A DNA stretch of 64,000 nt, from assembly GCF_013410035.1 (NCBI RefSeq), contig NZ_JACCBW010000001.1, forward strand, positions 1 to 64,000. The letters are read 5' to 3'. Position numbers and translations under genes: made by a program. Each line of letters opens with the position of its first letter. The first letter of the stretch is position 1. This DNA comes from Nocardioides cavernae. GTDB lineage: Bacteria; Actinomycetota; Actinomycetes; Propionibacteriales; Nocardioidaceae. The notes beneath the pieces were generated by a model that did not search any database, was not told the DNA's origin, and saw nothing but the letters and a program-made list of their open reading frames with translations. Positions 26,775-37,805 of this stretch are shown one piece after another.

Positions 26775-26809
26775 GCAGTCGGTCACTCGCTCCGCTCGTG
26801 ACCGACTGC
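26775..26809 (-). terminator. Perfect 12-bp hairpin after ffh
   Basis: GCAGTCGGTCAC at 26775-26786 is the exact reverse complement of 26798-26809, with an 11-base loop, 8 bases after the ffh stop. It is the likely ffh terminator. It sits in a 118-bp gap that also holds a repeat-like stretch (TCTCGACGCGCTCG, then TTGCTCGACC). Confidence 0.75.
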
Positions 26810-26817
26810 TCGTCTCA

Positions 26818-28404
26818 TCACTTCAGGAACTGGGAGAAGTCCTTGGGGAGGTTGAGCTGCTCGGCAGCCTTCTCGTAGTCGAGGTCGGCGCCGTCCGGGT
26901 TGCCGAAGGGGTTGGCCGGCGCAGCGGCGGCCGCGGCGTCCTGGGCGGCCTTCTGCTGCGCCGCCTTGGCCGGGTTGCCGGAGACGCGCTTCTTGCCCTT
27001 CTTGCCCTTGGCCTGCGCGGGCTGGCGGGCACCGGCACGCTTGCCGCCGCCGAGTCCGGGCATGCCCGGCATCCCGGGCATGCCACCACCGCGCGCCATC
27101 GACTCCATCATCTTGCGCGCCTCGAAGAACCGGTCGACGAGCTGGTTGACGTCGGAGACCTGACGACCCGAGCCGGCCGCGATGCGGGCGCGGCGGGAGC
27201 CGTCGATGATCTTGGGGTTCTCCCGCTCGGCGGGCGTCATCGACTGGATGATGGCCTGGATGCGGTCGATCTCGCGCTCGTCGAAGTTCTCGAGCTGGTC
27301 GCGGAACTGCCCCATCCCCGGGAGCATGCCCATGATCTTGGTCATCGAGCCGAGCTTGCGGATCTGCATCATCTGCTGGAGGAAGTCCTCCAGGGTGAAG
27401 CCGCCCTTGGTGCCGAGCTTCGCCGCCGCGGCCTGGGCCTGCTCGGAGTCGAAGGCCTTCTCGGCCTGCTCGATCAGGGTGAGCATGTCGCCCATGTCGA
27501 GGATGCGCGAGGCCATCCGGTCGGGGTGGAACAGGTCGAAGTCGGTCATCTTCTCGCCGCTGGAGGCGAACATGACCGGCTTGCCGGTGATGGACCGGAT
27601 CGAGAGCGCGGCGCCACCGCGGGCGTCGCCGTCGAGCTTGGTGAGGACGACGCCGTCGTAGCCGACGCCGTCGAGGAAGGCCTGCGCCGTGGTGACGGCG
27701 TCCTGGCCGATCATGGCGTCGACGACGAAGAGGACCTCGTCGGGCTGCACGGCGTCGCGGATGTCGGCGGCCTGCTGCATCAGGGTCTCGTCGACGCCGA
27801 GGCGGCCGGCGGTGTCGATGATGACGACGTCGTGGAGCCTGCGCTTGGCCTCCTCGATGGAGGCGCGGGCGACCTCGACGGGGTCGCCGCCGTGCTCGAC
27901 TCCTTGGGCGTTGCCCGGCTCGGGCGCGAAGACCGGGACGCCGACGCGCTCGCCGTTGACCTGCAGCTGCTGCACGGCGTTGGGACGCTGGAGGTCGGCC
28001 GCGACGAGCATCGGCGTCTTGTCCTGGTCCTTGAGCCAGAGCGCGAGCTTGGCCGCCAGGGTCGTCTTGCCGGCACCCTGGAGGCCGGCGAGCAGGATGA
28101 CGGTGGGGCCGGACTTGGCGTAGCGCAGGCGCCGGGTCTCGCCGCCGAGGATCGCGACGAGCTCCTCGTGGACGATCTTGATGATCTGCTGCGCGGGGTT
28201 GAGCGCGCCGCTGACCTCCTCGCCGCGGGCCCGCTCCTTGACCGCGCCGACGAACTCCTTGACCACCGGCAGGGCCACGTCGGCCTCGAGCAGCGCGATG
28301 CGGATCTCGCGCGCGGTGGCGTCGATGTCGGCCTCGGAGAGCCGGCCCTTGCCCCGGAGGTTCTTGAAGGTGTCGGCAAGGCGGTCGGAGAGTGTGGCGA
28401 ACAC
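26818..28404 (-). CDS. ffh: Signal recognition particle GTPase Ffh
   Basis: 528 residues from GTG 28404. The NG domain has G1 GLQGAGKTT at 107-115, ADLQRPNAVQQL, IIDTAGRLG and TKLDGDARGGAAL. The Met-rich M domain starts near residue 320 and includes LQQMMQIRKLGSMTKIMGML and NPKIIDGSRRARIAAGSG. The last 75 residues are an extra GMPGMPG, Lys- and Ala-rich stretch. It delivers nascent membrane proteins to FtsY, which is also in this window (36.6-37.8 kb). The 4.5S RNA gene is not in view. Confidence 0.97.
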   Translation of the reverse strand: MFATLSDRLADTFKNLRGKGRLSEADIDATAREIRIALLEADVALPVVKEFVGAVKERARGEEVSGALNPAQQIIKIVHEELVAILGGETRRLRYAKSGPTVILLAGLQGAGKTTLAAKLALWLKDQDKTPMLVAADLQRPNAVQQLQVNGERVGVPVFAPEPGNAQGVEHGGDPVEVARASIEEAKRRLHDVVIIDTAGRLGVDETLMQQAADIRDAVQPDEVLFVVDAMIGQDAVTTAQAFLDGVGYDGVVLTKLDGDARGGAALSIRSITGKPVMFASSGEKMTDFDLFHPDRMASRILDMGDMLTLIEQAEKAFDSEQAQAAAAKLGTKGGFTLEDFLQQMMQIRKLGSMTKIMGMLPGMGQFRDQLENFDEREIDRIQAIIQSMTPAERENPKIIDGSRRARIAAGSGRQVSDVNQLVDRFFEARKMMESMARGGGMPGMPGMPGLGGGKRAGARQPAQAKGKKGKKRVSGNPAKAAQQKAAQDAAAAAAPANPFGNPDGADLDYEKAAEQLNLPKDFSQFLK

Positions 28405-28500
28405 GGTGTGGGCTGTCCCTCGGATCGATGGGTGGTACGCCTGCCAGCCTATCCGGGACGGCGCACTCGCGCGGGATCGCCGGTGCGTGGGCCGCCGACG

Positions 28501-30723
28501 TCAGCCGCCGAGCGCGGTGCGTACGGCGTGGGCGGCCGCTGCCGCCCGCTCCTCCGTGGGACGTACGCCCCCGACCTCCTGCACGTAGAACACGTCGACC
28601 GCCTGCGGCCCGAGCGTCGACACGTGGGCCGAGGCGACGGTCAGGCCGAGGCCGGCGAGCGTGCTCAGCACGCGGGCCACGACGCCCGGACGGTCGGAGG
28701 TGCGGATCTCCAGGACGAGCGAGGCGCGCGAGGCGTCGGGGCGCACCTCCACGATGGGCGGCAGCTCGCCCGCCGGGCGCTCGGGCAGGTCGGGCAGCCG
28801 CTGGCTCCCGTCGGCGACCCGTCGGATCCGCTCGCGGACGACCGTGGCGTCGAGGTAGGCGTCGGGCACCTCCCAGGCGCTGATCCCCCACTCGCCGTCG
28901 GCGTCGACCTGCGCCCACGCGCGCGCTGCCTTGACCGGCACCCGCAGGCCGGCCAGCCCCCCGGCCACGTCGGCGAGCAGGCCGACCCGGTCGTGGGCGA
29001 CCACCGTCACCGTGGCGCCGACGTCGTGCGGCTCGACGCTGACCGAGACGGCGTCCGGGTCGCGGCGCACGGAGTCCGGGACCGGCAACGATGTCACGGT
29101 CGTCGCGTGGGTGACGTCGGCGCCGAGCGCGTGCCCGGCGCGCGAGACCAGCCGGTCGACCAGCGACTCGCGCCAGGTGGTCCACGCCGCCGGGGAGGCC
29201 GCCCGGGCGTCGGCCTCGGTGAGCGCGCGCAGGAGCTCGAGGCTGGCCGCGTCGGGCACGTGGGCGAGCAGCTCGGCGGTCGTCGCGGGGTCGTCGGGGT
29301 CGCGGGTGGTGGCGAGGTCGGCCAGGAGCAGGTGCCACCGCACGAGCGACGCGACGACCTCGGCGTCGAGGTCGGTGAACCCCATCCGGGCGACGATCTT
29401 GCGGGCGACCGGCTCCCCCGCGACCGAGTGGTCGTGCAACGAGCCCTTGCCGATGTCGTGCAGGAGCGCGGCGACGAGCAGGAGGTCGGGGCGCCGCACG
29501 CCGCGGATCAGCGCGCCGGCCTCGGCGCACGTCTCCACCACGTGCCGGTCGACGGTGAAGCGGTGGATCGCCGAGGCGTGCGGCAGCAGGCGGATCTGCT
29601 CCCACTCCGGCAGGAACGTCTCGATGCCGTCGACCTCGTCGAGCGTCTCCCAGACCGGGAGGAGGCCGGGTCCGCTGGCCAGCAGCCTGACGAGGGCGTC
29701 GCGCGCCGTGGCGGGCCACGGGACGGGCAGCTCGGCCCCCTCGCGGACGAGGCGCGCGGCGGTCGTGGGCGCCAGCACGGCGTCCCGGCCGGCCGCCTCC
29801 GCGGCGGCACGCAGCAGCAGCGTCGGGTCGTCCGCGGGCCTCGTCCCGGCGTCGAGGACGACCTCGCCGCGGGACAGGGCGATGCCGGGCGCGATCCGCT
29901 CGAGGGCGGGCGTACGCCTCCCCTTCTCCCCCGTCGGGCGCGCGAGCATCATGTCGGTGCGGCGCCACGCCAGCCGCGAGAGGTGCGCGATCCGGCGGCC
30001 CAGCGAGCGGACGTGCCGCTGGGCGGCCTCCGCGTCGGGCAGTTCGAGCCGCTCCGCGAGGGGCGCCCACATCTCGGGTGCGATGCGGTCCCCCGGACGG
30101 CCCGCGAGGTCCTGCACCTCGTCACGCACGTCGAGCAGGAGCAGGCGCGCGGTCTCCAGGTCCGGGGTCGAGGCGTCGACCAGCCAGCTGGCCTCGATCG
30201 CCTTCAGCACGCCCGCGTCGCGCAGGCCGCCCTCGGCCTCCTTCACGTCCGGCACCGAGACGTGCGCGAGCTCCCCGGTGACGTCGTGCCTCTTGCGGGT
30301 CATCGCCTTGAGCTCGGGCAGCCGGGTCCGGGCCTGGCGGCGCCAGTCGGCGAGCATCGTCGTGCGTAGCCGCAGGGTGAGGTTGGGGTCGCCGGCGAGG
30401 TGGCGCGCGTCGAGCAGGCCGAGGGCCACCCGGAGGTCGGTCGCGGCGTCGAGCACCCCGCTCATCGAGCGGACCGCGTGGTCCAGGCGGCGGCCCGAGT
30501 CCCACAGCGGATACCACAGGGAGCTGCCCAGCTCGCCGAGGTCGACGTCGTCCTCGTGGACCAGCACGACGTCGAGGTCGGAGTGCGGGGCCAGCTCGCC
30601 GCGGCCGTACCCCCCGACCGCGACCAGGGCCACCCCGGCGGCGGGCCCTGCGGAGGCAGCGTATGCCTGCCGGCAGAGCTCGTCGGCCGAGGTGGCCCTG
30701 GTCTGGCGTCCCGGTGCGGTCAC
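28501..30723 (-). CDS. glnD: PII uridylyl/adenylyltransferase GlnD
   Basis: 740 residues from GTG 30723. The nucleotidyltransferase motif GGYGRGELAPHSDLDVVL is at 37-54, close to the N-terminus, so the usual leading segment is short. The HD domain shows LLHDIGKGSLHDHSVAG. Two ACT domains (from about 560) end it, with VVAHDRVGLLADVAGGLAGL and IRTSDRPGVVARVLSTLAGL. It modifies and demodifies the PII protein in response to glutamine; in actinobacteria the modification is usually adenylylation. It follows glnK by 28 bases. Confidence 0.95.
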   Translation of the reverse strand: MTAPGRQTRATSADELCRQAYAASAGPAAGVALVAVGGYGRGELAPHSDLDVVLVHEDDVDLGELGSSLWYPLWDSGRRLDHAVRSMSGVLDAATDLRVALGLLDARHLAGDPNLTLRLRTTMLADWRRQARTRLPELKAMTRKRHDVTGELAHVSVPDVKEAEGGLRDAGVLKAIEASWLVDASTPDLETARLLLLDVRDEVQDLAGRPGDRIAPEMWAPLAERLELPDAEAAQRHVRSLGRRIAHLSRLAWRRTDMMLARPTGEKGRRTPALERIAPGIALSRGEVVLDAGTRPADDPTLLLRAAAEAAGRDAVLAPTTAARLVREGAELPVPWPATARDALVRLLASGPGLLPVWETLDEVDGIETFLPEWEQIRLLPHASAIHRFTVDRHVVETCAEAGALIRGVRRPDLLLVAALLHDIGKGSLHDHSVAGEPVARKIVARMGFTDLDAEVVASLVRWHLLLADLATTRDPDDPATTAELLAHVPDAASLELLRALTEADARAASPAAWTTWRESLVDRLVSRAGHALGADVTHATTVTSLPVPDSVRRDPDAVSVSVEPHDVGATVTVVAHDRVGLLADVAGGLAGLRVPVKAARAWAQVDADGEWGISAWEVPDAYLDATVVRERIRRVADGSQRLPDLPERPAGELPPIVEVRPDASRASLVLEIRTSDRPGVVARVLSTLAGLGLTVASAHVSTLGPQAVDVFYVQEVGGVRPTEERAAAAAHAVRTALGG

Positions 30724-30751
30724 GACGGGCTTCCCGAGAGCACGGTGACCA

Positions 30752-32391
<1,640 letters not shown>

Positions 32392-32591
32392 AGAACCTCC
32401 AGGAACGATACGAGGGTGGGCGCGAGCCATGACGCCGCTGTCATGGCCGGGCTCACCGGTTGCCCCGCAGCCTGCAAGTGACAGGTTTCACCGGGGCGCG
32501 GTGCATGTTGCGGGCAGGCAACGGAATCGCGCCTCGTGTTACGGGTGTGTGAACGGCCGGGCCCCCGGAGCCGCCTTGTTAGTGTTCGGCC
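32392..32591. promoter_or_regulatory. Divergent regulatory region of amtB and the RgpF-like gene
   Basis: 200 bp with no gene. It must hold the promoters of the nitrogen operon and of the glycan pair. A GTTAC at 32538-32542 followed by GTGAAC resembles a GlnR a/b site only loosely, and the spacing and second half do not match the consensus. Nothing firmer is visible. Confidence 0.3.
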
Positions 32592-33536
32592 GTGTCCAGA
32601 CTGGCCGTGATGGCGCACTACGACGTCGCCGGGGAGCTGCGGCCCCACGTGCGTGGTCAGGTGGAGGCGCTGGCCGCGTCGGTCGACACCCTGCTGGTCT
32701 GCACGACGGCCAGCCTGCAGGACTCCGCCCGGGCCTGGCTCAAGGAACGCGCGGTGGTCGTCGAGCGGGCCAACTACGGCTACGACTTCTTCAGCTACAA
32801 GGTGGGCCTCGACGCCGCCGGCGACCTCACGCAGTACGACGAGGTGGTCGTGTGCAACGACACCTACGTCTTCGCGCTCGACTCCTACGCGCCGGTGTTC
32901 GACGAGATGGCGACGCGCCCGTGCGACTTCTGGGGCCTCACCGCGGCCGAGCGCCTCGCCCCCCACATCCAGTCCTTCTTCGTGGCGTTCCGGCCGTGGG
33001 TCGTCGCCTCGCGCGCCTTCACCGCGTTCTGGGAGGAGATGGAGCCCATCTCCAAGCGCCGCCAGGTCATCCGGCGCTACGAGATCGGCATGTCCAAGCG
33101 GCTCTACGACGCCGGCTTCGTCTCCGACACCTACTTCGTCGAGACCGTGGAGGACCGCCGCATCGCGCGCGAGCGGATGCGGTGGTGGGCCGCGCACCGG
33201 TCGTCCTTCCCCCGCAACCGCGCGGAGGTGCGGGAGTGGCGCGAGCGCGCCAACGAGCCGTGGAACCCCGCGCGGAGCCTGGCCGACCGGGTCCTCGACA
33301 ACGCCCGCCTGCCGTACGTGAAGATCGACACCCTGCGCTACGACCCCTACAACCTCGACGCGAAGCGCCTGCTCGAGCTGTGCGAGCGGCGGTTCCCGCA
33401 GCGGTTTGCGGGTGTGCGCGAGTTCCTCGAGGACACGGCGCAGTACTACCCCGTCCGCGACACGGAGCGGCTGCTGCCGACGCCGCTCGCGCTCGAGCCG
33501 CTCTTCCCGCGCGTGAGGTACTCCGATGCGCGGTGA
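32592..33536 (+). CDS. Rhamnan synthesis protein F (RgpF)-like protein
   Basis: 314 residues from GTG 32592. Characteristic blocks are MAHYDVAGELRPHVRGQVEA, VVVERANYGYDFFSYKVGL, YDEVVVCNDTYVF, CDFWGLT and HIQSFFVAFRP. The family acts in rhamnose-containing cell-wall polysaccharide assembly in streptococci and occurs beside glycosyltransferases. No membrane helix is seen. Its end overlaps the large glycosyltransferase gene by 11 bases, so the two are co-translated. Confidence 0.85.
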   Translation: MSRLAVMAHYDVAGELRPHVRGQVEALAASVDTLLVCTTASLQDSARAWLKERAVVVERANYGYDFFSYKVGLDAAGDLTQYDEVVVCNDTYVFALDSYAPVFDEMATRPCDFWGLTAAERLAPHIQSFFVAFRPWVVASRAFTAFWEEMEPISKRRQVIRRYEIGMSKRLYDAGFVSDTYFVETVEDRRIARERMRWWAAHRSSFPRNRAEVREWRERANEPWNPARSLADRVLDNARLPYVKIDTLRYDPYNLDAKRLLELCERRFPQRFAGVREFLEDTAQYYPVRDTERLLPTPLALEPLFPRVRYSDAR

Positions 33537-36507
33537 GCGTCGCCGGCAGGGACAGGTGAGGCTCGACGACGCCGCGGAGGTCATGGTCGACTCCGGCCTG
33601 GTCGACGCCGACTACATCGGGGCCCAGCTCGGCACCACCTTCACCAACGACCAGGAGGCCGCTCGCGCGGCCGTGCTGGCGGGCGACGTCTCGCCGCACC
33701 CGCTCTTCGAGGCGCAGTGGATCGGCCGCCGGCGCTCGTGGCAGCGCAGCGGCCAGCACCCCGTGGTCTGGTACGTCTCCGAGCGTCGCCGGCGCAACCG
33801 CATCGCCCCGCACCCGCTCGTCGACCCGCGCATCGTCTTCGCCGCCCACCCCGAGGCGCGCCACCACCCCTACGGCGCCCTCTCCTACTGGCTGTCGGTG
33901 TCCGGGCCGGGCACGCCGCTCCCGACCCGGATCCTGCCGCGCAAGGTGTCGTGGTCGACCTACCGCGCGGCTGCCATCGAGGCCGCGGCCCAGTGGCGCG
34001 ACGAGGTCGTGCGCGAGCGCCCCGACCTCGTCGGCCCGGCCCCGGCGCTGCCGGACCTGTCGGCGTCGCCGGCCGTGACGGTGGTCATGGCCGCCCAGGA
34101 CGAGGGCCCGCTGGTGCGCCGCACCGTCGCCTCGCTGCAGGCCCAGACCTTTACCGACTGGCACCTCGTCGCGGTCGACCGGGGCTCGGTGGACGACACC
34201 GCTGCGGTCCTGCAGGGCGTCGCGGCCTTCGACGACCGGATCACGCTGGTGCGCGAGTCCCGCTGCAGCCACGCCCGGGCCCTCAACGTGGCCCTCGAGC
34301 ACGGCACGGCCGAGCACGTCGCGTTCCTGCCGCTCGGGCGGGAGTGGCTCCCCGGGCAGCTCCACGACCTCCTGGCGCACGCCCACCGCAGCGGGAGCTC
34401 CGCCGTGCTGGCCGGCGCCGGGGCCGTCGGGCGCTCGCGCCACGAGCTCGTGGGCGGCCGGCCGGTCGACCTCGCCACCGCCGTGCTGCGTCGCGACGCC
34501 GTCAAGGACGTCGGCGGGTTCGACGAGGGCCTCGACGGAGCGGTCGAGCGCGACCTCCTGCTCCGGCTGACCCGCACCCAGGAGCCGCTCGCCGTCGACG
34601 TGCCGGTGCTCAGGCGTCCCGACCCGACGCCCACCGGCTTCGCCGACGACTGGGGCTCGGTCGTCCTCGAGCGCCAGCTCGTCGACTGGGACGCGGCCGC
34701 GGTCCGGCGTGGTGACGAGACGCTGGTGAGCCACGTCCTGCCCGTCGGCGCCGAGCCGCGCCGCACCGTCGAGTGGCTCGGGTCCATCCCGCGCGAGGGC
34801 TCCGAGCTCGTGCTGGTGGGCGTACGCCTGCGCCGGGCGCACCACGTCCTGGCCGCCTCGATCGCCGCGGTGATCTCCGGGGCGCGGTTCGTCTCCGTCC
34901 CGGCATCGGTCTCCACGTCGGCGGCCACCAACATCGGCATCGCCCAGGCGGCCGGCAGCACGCTCCTGCTGGTCCGCCCCGAGGCCATGCCGCCCCGCCA
35001 GCCCATCGCCGAGCGTCTCGCCGACGTCGTCCGCGGGCCCGGGGTCGCGCTCGCCCAGCCGGTCGTCGTGGACCTCGACGGCGTCGTGCTGAGCGCGGGC
35101 GCCCGCTTCAGCGCCGACAACCCCCACCCGGAGCTCTTCCTCTCCGGCCTGCCCACCAGCGACGCCGTCCGGATCGGCCAGTGCACCGTCGCCGCACCCG
35201 CGGCCCCGCTCGTCGCGCTGCGCACCGAGACGGCCGTGCAGCTGCGCGGCCTGGGCGCCCGCTTCCACAGCGTCCTGGCCGAGACCGACCTCGGGCTGCG
35301 CGCCGAGCGCGCCGGGCTGGGCACCTCCGTGGTCGTCCCCGACGCCGTGATCACCTCGCGCACGGCGTACGCCACCCCCGAGGAGCTCATCGGCGCGATG
35401 TCCTCCCTCCGGTCGACGGTCCTGGCCGGCGACCCGCCCGCCGACCACGCCCCCGCGCTGCTGCGTACGGCCGGCCTGGAGGTCACCGACCAGCGCAACC
35501 GGCGCGTGCGTGCCGACCCCGACGACCGGACCTCCCCGTCGGTGCTCGTGCCCGATCTGGTCCTGCGCGCCGTCGAGGGGATCCACGAGTCACCCCCGCG
35601 ACTGCGGTGGGCGATCGACATCGCGTCGCCCGCTGCACAGCGCGGCGACCGGTGGGGCGACACCTACTTCGCCCGGTCCCTCGCCGACGCGCTCGAGCGC
35701 CGCGGGCAGCACGTCGCGATCGACCGGCGCGACGCCCGCGAGCGCGACTCGCGCGACCACGACGACGTCCTCCTCGTGCTGCGGGGGCTCGACCGCGTCA
35801 CCCCGCGGCCGGGCCTGCTCAACGTCGAGTGGATCATCAGCCACCCCGACATGATCGCGCCCGACGAGGTGGCCGCCTTCGACCTCGTCTACGCCGCCAG
35901 CACCAGCTGGTCGGCCCGGATGACGCGCGAGTGGGGCACCACGATCCGGCCGCTGCTCCAGTGCACCGACACCCGGTGGTTCCACCCCGACCGGGCCGAG
36001 CCCGACACCGGCCCCGCGGTCCTCTTCGTCGGCAACTCGCGCGGGGTCTACCGCTACGCCGTGCGCAGCGCGCTGGCCATCGGCGCCGACCTCACCCTGC
36101 ACGGCAACGACTGGACCGAGTTCGTCGAGCGCGACCAGATCGCCTCGGGCGGCGTGGACAACCGTGAGGTCGGTGCGCTGTACGCCTCCGCGGGCGTGGT
36201 GCTCAACGACCACCACCTCGACATGCGGCGCGACAGCTTCGCCTCCAACCGCCTCTTCGACGCCGCGGCGTGCGGTGCGCGGATCCTCAGCGACCGCATC
36301 GACGGGCTCGAGGAGACCTTCTCCGGCCTGGTGCTGCCCTTCGACAACGAGCACGAGCTGGCGCGGCTCATCACGCCGCCCTACGACGCCTTCCCCGACG
36401 ACGCCACCCGCCGCGAGATCGCCACGCGGATCATCGCCGAGCACAGCTTCGACCAGCGCGCGGAGACGCTGATCGACGACGTCGTGCGCGCGCTGCTCGC
36501 CCGCTGA
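33526..36507 (+). CDS. Large two-module glycosyltransferase (GT2-like plus GT4-like)
   Basis: 993 residues from ATG 33526. An N-terminal region of about 180 residues of RgpF-associated type (HPLFEAQWIGRRR) precedes a GT2-like module: PAVTVVMAAQDEGPLVRRTV, QTFTDWHLVAVDRGSVDDT, DVGGFDEGLD. A weaker second GT2-like stretch follows (about 430-600). The C-terminal third (from about residue 690) is GT-B-like: AAQRGDRWGDTYFARSLADA, GPAVLFVGNSRGVYRY and FDAAACGARILSDRIDGLEE. It probably builds a surface glycan with the upstream RgpF-like protein. The canonical GT2 DxD is not obvious. Confidence 0.8.
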   Translation: MRGERRRQGQVRLDDAAEVMVDSGLVDADYIGAQLGTTFTNDQEAARAAVLAGDVSPHPLFEAQWIGRRRSWQRSGQHPVVWYVSERRRRNRIAPHPLVDPRIVFAAHPEARHHPYGALSYWLSVSGPGTPLPTRILPRKVSWSTYRAAAIEAAAQWRDEVVRERPDLVGPAPALPDLSASPAVTVVMAAQDEGPLVRRTVASLQAQTFTDWHLVAVDRGSVDDTAAVLQGVAAFDDRITLVRESRCSHARALNVALEHGTAEHVAFLPLGREWLPGQLHDLLAHAHRSGSSAVLAGAGAVGRSRHELVGGRPVDLATAVLRRDAVKDVGGFDEGLDGAVERDLLLRLTRTQEPLAVDVPVLRRPDPTPTGFADDWGSVVLERQLVDWDAAAVRRGDETLVSHVLPVGAEPRRTVEWLGSIPREGSELVLVGVRLRRAHHVLAASIAAVISGARFVSVPASVSTSAATNIGIAQAAGSTLLLVRPEAMPPRQPIAERLADVVRGPGVALAQPVVVDLDGVVLSAGARFSADNPHPELFLSGLPTSDAVRIGQCTVAAPAAPLVALRTETAVQLRGLGARFHSVLAETDLGLRAERAGLGTSVVVPDAVITSRTAYATPEELIGAMSSLRSTVLAGDPPADHAPALLRTAGLEVTDQRNRRVRADPDDRTSPSVLVPDLVLRAVEGIHESPPRLRWAIDIASPAAQRGDRWGDTYFARSLADALERRGQHVAIDRRDARERDSRDHDDVLLVLRGLDRVTPRPGLLNVEWIISHPDMIAPDEVAAFDLVYAASTSWSARMTREWGTTIRPLLQCTDTRWFHPDRAEPDTGPAVLFVGNSRGVYRYAVRSALAIGADLTLHGNDWTEFVERDQIASGGVDNREVGALYASAGVVLNDHHLDMRRDSFASNRLFDAAACGARILSDRIDGLEETFSGLVLPFDNEHELARLITPPYDAFPDDATRREIATRIIAEHSFDQRAETLIDDVVRALLAR

Positions 36508-36552
36508 CCCGGCGCCGTACGCCCAGCCGACGGGAGGGTTGTCAGGCTCTCG

Positions 36553-36618
36553 CTGACGTTGTCGGCCTCTGCAACGCCTGACAACGTCAGTGATCCCCGG
36601 TCAGCCGGGGATCGCTGA
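36553..36618. repeat. Dispersed palindromic element, copy A
   Basis: A 66-bp element with two inverted repeats: CTGACGTTGTC (36553-36563) with 36580-36590, and a 22-bp hairpin GATCCCCGG-TCAG-CCGGGGATC (36592-36613). It lies between the convergent ends of the glycosyltransferase and ftsY genes. Copy B is at 56457-56522, with few differences outside the inverted hairpin loop. It probably acts as a bidirectional terminator. Confidence 0.92.
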
Positions 36619-36625
36619 TCTGGCC

Positions 36626-37780
36626 TCAGCCCAGCAGCGCGTCGACGAACGCCGCCGCGTCGAAGGGTGCCATGTCGTCGGCGCCCTCGCCGAGCCCGAC
36701 GAGCTTGACGGGTACGCCGAGCTCGCGCTGGACCTGCACGACGATGCCGCCCTTGGCGGAGCCGTCGAGCTTGGTCAGCACGATGCCGGTGACGTCGACG
36801 ATCTCGCTGAACACGCGCGCCTGGATGAGACCGTTCTGGCCGGTCGTCGCGTCGAGGACGAGCAGGACCTCCGTGACCTCGGCCTGCTTCTCGATGACGC
36901 GCTTGATCTTGCCGAGCTCGTCCATCAGGCCCGCCTTGTTCTGCAGGCGGCCGGCCGTGTCGACGAGGACGGTGTCGACGCCGTTGTCGACGCCGTGCTT
37001 GACGGCCTCGAACGCGACGCTGGCCGGGTCCCCGCCCTCCGGGCCGCGGACGACCTCGACACCGACGCGCTCGCCCCACGTGGCGAGCTGGTCGACGGCG
37101 GCCGCGCGGAACGTGTCGGCCGCGCCGAGGGTCACCGTGAGGTCCTCGGCGACGAGGATGCGGGCGATCTTGCCGACCGTGGTGGTCTTGCCGGCGCCGT
37201 TGACGCCGACCACCAGCACGACACCGGGCTTGCCGTCGGCGCCGGTGACCTGGACCCGGCGGTCGAGGTCGGTGCCGACGAGCTCGATGAGCTCCTCGCG
37301 CAGCACGGCGCGCGGGTCGGGCGCCTGTCCGCCCTCGACGCGCAGCCGGGTGCGCAGCTGCTCCACGAGCGCCTGGGTCGGTGCGACACCGACGTCGGCG
37401 GTCAGCAGGGTGTCCTCGATCGCCTCCCAGGTGTCCTCGTCGAGGCGCTCGCGGCTCAGGAGCGCGAGCAGGCCCTTGCCGAGGCCGCCCTGCGATCGGG
37501 ACAGCCGCTGGCGCAGCCGGACGAGCCGCGAGGAGGTGCTCTCGGGCCTCTCGAGCGTCGGTGCCGCCGCCCCGGGTCCGGCCTCGACCGTCGCCGGGTC
37601 GACCGCCGGCTCCGGTGGCGCCTCGGTGGCGGTCTCGCCCTCGGTCGGCGGCGGAACGATGACGTCCGTGCCGGCGCTCGGCGGTGCCGCCTTGCGGCGT
37701 CGGCCGGACGTCAGCAGTCCGGCGAGCGTGAGCACGCCGACGACCGCGATGGCGATGATCAGATAGAGCCAGTCACCCAT
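36626..37780 (-). CDS. ftsY: Signal recognition particle receptor FtsY
   Basis: 384 residues from ATG 37780. Residues 5-24 form a membrane helix, then a Pro/Glu-rich linker runs to about 85. This is the membrane-anchored type found in actinobacteria. The NG domain has G1 VGVNGAGKTTTVGK near 191-204, AADTFRAAAVDQLATWGERV, DTAGRLQNKAGLMDEL, TKLDGSAKGGI and LVGLGEGADDMAPFDA. It docks Ffh-ribosome complexes at the membrane. Confidence 0.97.
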   Translation of the reverse strand: MGDWLYLIIAIAVVGVLTLAGLLTSGRRRKAAPPSAGTDVIVPPPTEGETATEAPPEPAVDPATVEAGPGAAAPTLERPESTSSRLVRLRQRLSRSQGGLGKGLLALLSRERLDEDTWEAIEDTLLTADVGVAPTQALVEQLRTRLRVEGGQAPDPRAVLREELIELVGTDLDRRVQVTGADGKPGVVLVVGVNGAGKTTTVGKIARILVAEDLTVTLGAADTFRAAAVDQLATWGERVGVEVVRGPEGGDPASVAFEAVKHGVDNGVDTVLVDTAGRLQNKAGLMDELGKIKRVIEKQAEVTEVLLVLDATTGQNGLIQARVFSEIVDVTGIVLTKLDGSAKGGIVVQVQRELGVPVKLVGLGEGADDMAPFDAAAFVDALLG

Positions 37781-37805
37781 GGGCCCAATCCAATCAGAGG
37801 CCCCC

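Noticed and set aside
26575..30369. Open frame of over 1200 codons on the plus strand across ffh and glnD
   Set aside because: It is a shadow of two well-identified minus-strand genes, with no recognisable domain.
32478..32491. GTGAC followed by GTTTC as a GlnR box upstream of amtB
   Set aside because: The half-sites are two bases apart instead of six, so the match is not credible.
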